A stretch of 64,000 nt of DNA. Origin: Chelatococcus composti (GTDB lineage: Bacteria; Pseudomonadota; Alphaproteobacteria; Rhizobiales; Beijerinckiaceae). This document shows positions 63,596-64,000 of the stretch, one piece after another. Position numbers and translations under genes: made by a program. Each line of letters begins with the position of its first letter. The stretch's first letter is position 1. The notes under the pieces are model-generated. The model saw only the letters and a program-made list of their open reading frames with translations, was not told the DNA's origin and did no database searches. The stretch covers positions 480,973-544,972 of the forward strand of contig NZ_JACHEH010000003.1 in NCBI RefSeq assembly GCF_014201415.1, written 5' to 3'.

Positions 63596-64000
63596 GGCCT
63601 CGTCCGCCATTCTCGCGCAGTTGCCGACAGGCACCGAAGGGGCGGGCGATGCGCCGCTGCAGCGGCCATTTTTCTGCGCCCGCCGGAGCAGGAATGCGTC
63701 TGAAGGATACCAAGATGCGGACGTTAAATATATGTATCAGCGTGTATATTTATAGATAAAATATGCTTATGTGCGTTAGTGCATATTGACATGTAGTGTA
63801 CATGAAGGATTATCTGGGTTCCGTCCGGTTTTCCGTGTGTATATTAAAATAATGATAACCTTGTGTTTACATGCGGGCCGGAGCGTTGTCGTGGCGGCCA
63901 CCTCGGATGATGTCCCGGGGCGTGGTGTAGCAGGATAGCGTCGGTCACCAGTGTTTTTCCGGTAGGGTCGGGTTGTTCAAGCTCAACCTGATGGAAAGTC
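63596..64000. other. A+T-rich noncoding tail
   Basis: About 400 bp without a convincing gene; the last part (63700-63880) is very A+T-rich. It holds inverted repeats ATATGC/GCATAT (63761-63766, 63781-63786) and CATGTA gtg TACATG (63790-63804), and a TTGACA at 63786-63791 that may start a promoter reading out of the window to the right. Confidence 0.45.
63786..63815 (+). promoter_or_regulatory. Candidate promoter with overlapping 6-3-6 dyad
   Basis: A perfect -35 TTGACA (63786-63791) and a weak -10 TTATCT (63810-63815) with an 18-base spacer. The dyad CATGTA gtg TACATG (63790-63804) overlaps the -35 and spacer, an ideal place for a repressor. The gene would lie beyond the right edge. Confidence 0.35.

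Overview
The window is visibly G+C-rich and almost entirely coding. It reads as chromosomal core sequence from an alphaproteobacterium, most likely of the order Hyphomicrobiales (Rhizobiales). Four things point there. The division and cell-wall cluster runs on through lpxC, bamD, recN and ligA. The tmRNA gene is of the circularly permuted, two-piece alphaproteobacterial type. The methionine genes sit behind an ArsR-type regulator fused to a methyltransferase. Small alphaproteobacterial families (DUF4169, RHH_4) lie beside fumC. MurE carries the DNPR motif, so the peptidoglycan is of the meso-diaminopimelate type. The genus cannot be fixed from the sequence alone.

Layout. 1-1.8 kb: the end of a type I secretion operon (ABC ATPase tail plus HlyD-type adaptor). 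2-5 kb: a LuxR-type regulator and a divergent Lrp/dadA pair for D-amino acid catabolism. 5-9.9 kb: a Nudix hydrolase, an exported SGNH hydrolase, AMP nucleosidase, a B3/4-domain protein, a decayed LysR fragment and a tautomerase. 10-15.7 kb: a probable SahR-metF-metH methionine/SAM-cycle operon behind a perfect 20-bp palindrome. 15.7-19.4 kb: envelope genes (muropeptide amidase, DnaJ/TerB protein, glycine-zipper lipoprotein, two tandem lytic transglycosylases). 19.5-19.9 kb: RNase P RNA. 20.4-39.4 kb: the complete dcw cluster mraZ-rsmH-ftsL-ftsI-murE-murF-mraY-murD-ftsW-murG-murC-murB-ddl-ftsQ-ftsA-ftsZ, with many ATGA overlaps and an intrinsic terminator after ftsZ. 39.7-45.7 kb: lpxC, bamD, recN, ligA. 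45.7-49.1 kb: prmA, two small unknown proteins and a large aminopeptidase P. 49.1-53.8 kb, minus strand: a run reading uvrD/pcrA, hlyU-like, an AraC-type regulator, azlC, azlD. 53.9-56.4 kb: a small exported Gln-rich protein and a divergent thioesterase / D-lactate dehydrogenase pair. 56.9-60.6 kb: a large AsmA-type protein. 60.6-63.6 kb, minus strand: ssrA (tmRNA), sspB, fumC, DUF4169, RHH_4. The last ~430 bp are A+T-rich and noncoding.

Functional themes: peptidoglycan precursor synthesis and the divisome; lipid A and outer-membrane assembly (lpxC, bamD, AsmA); peptidoglycan turnover; the methionine cycle; and trans-translation, with the tmRNA directly upstream of the ClpXP adaptor SspB that is expected to recognise its tag.

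I found no mobile element, prophage, CRISPR array, tRNA gene or clearly novel multi-gene system. The most interesting signals are small: a compositionally foreign patch inside ddl, several perfect palindromes in control regions, 31-bp phased repeats between lrp and dadA, a frameshifted LysR remnant, the ssrA-sspB adjacency, and a glutamine in place of the H-loop histidine of the secretion ATPase.
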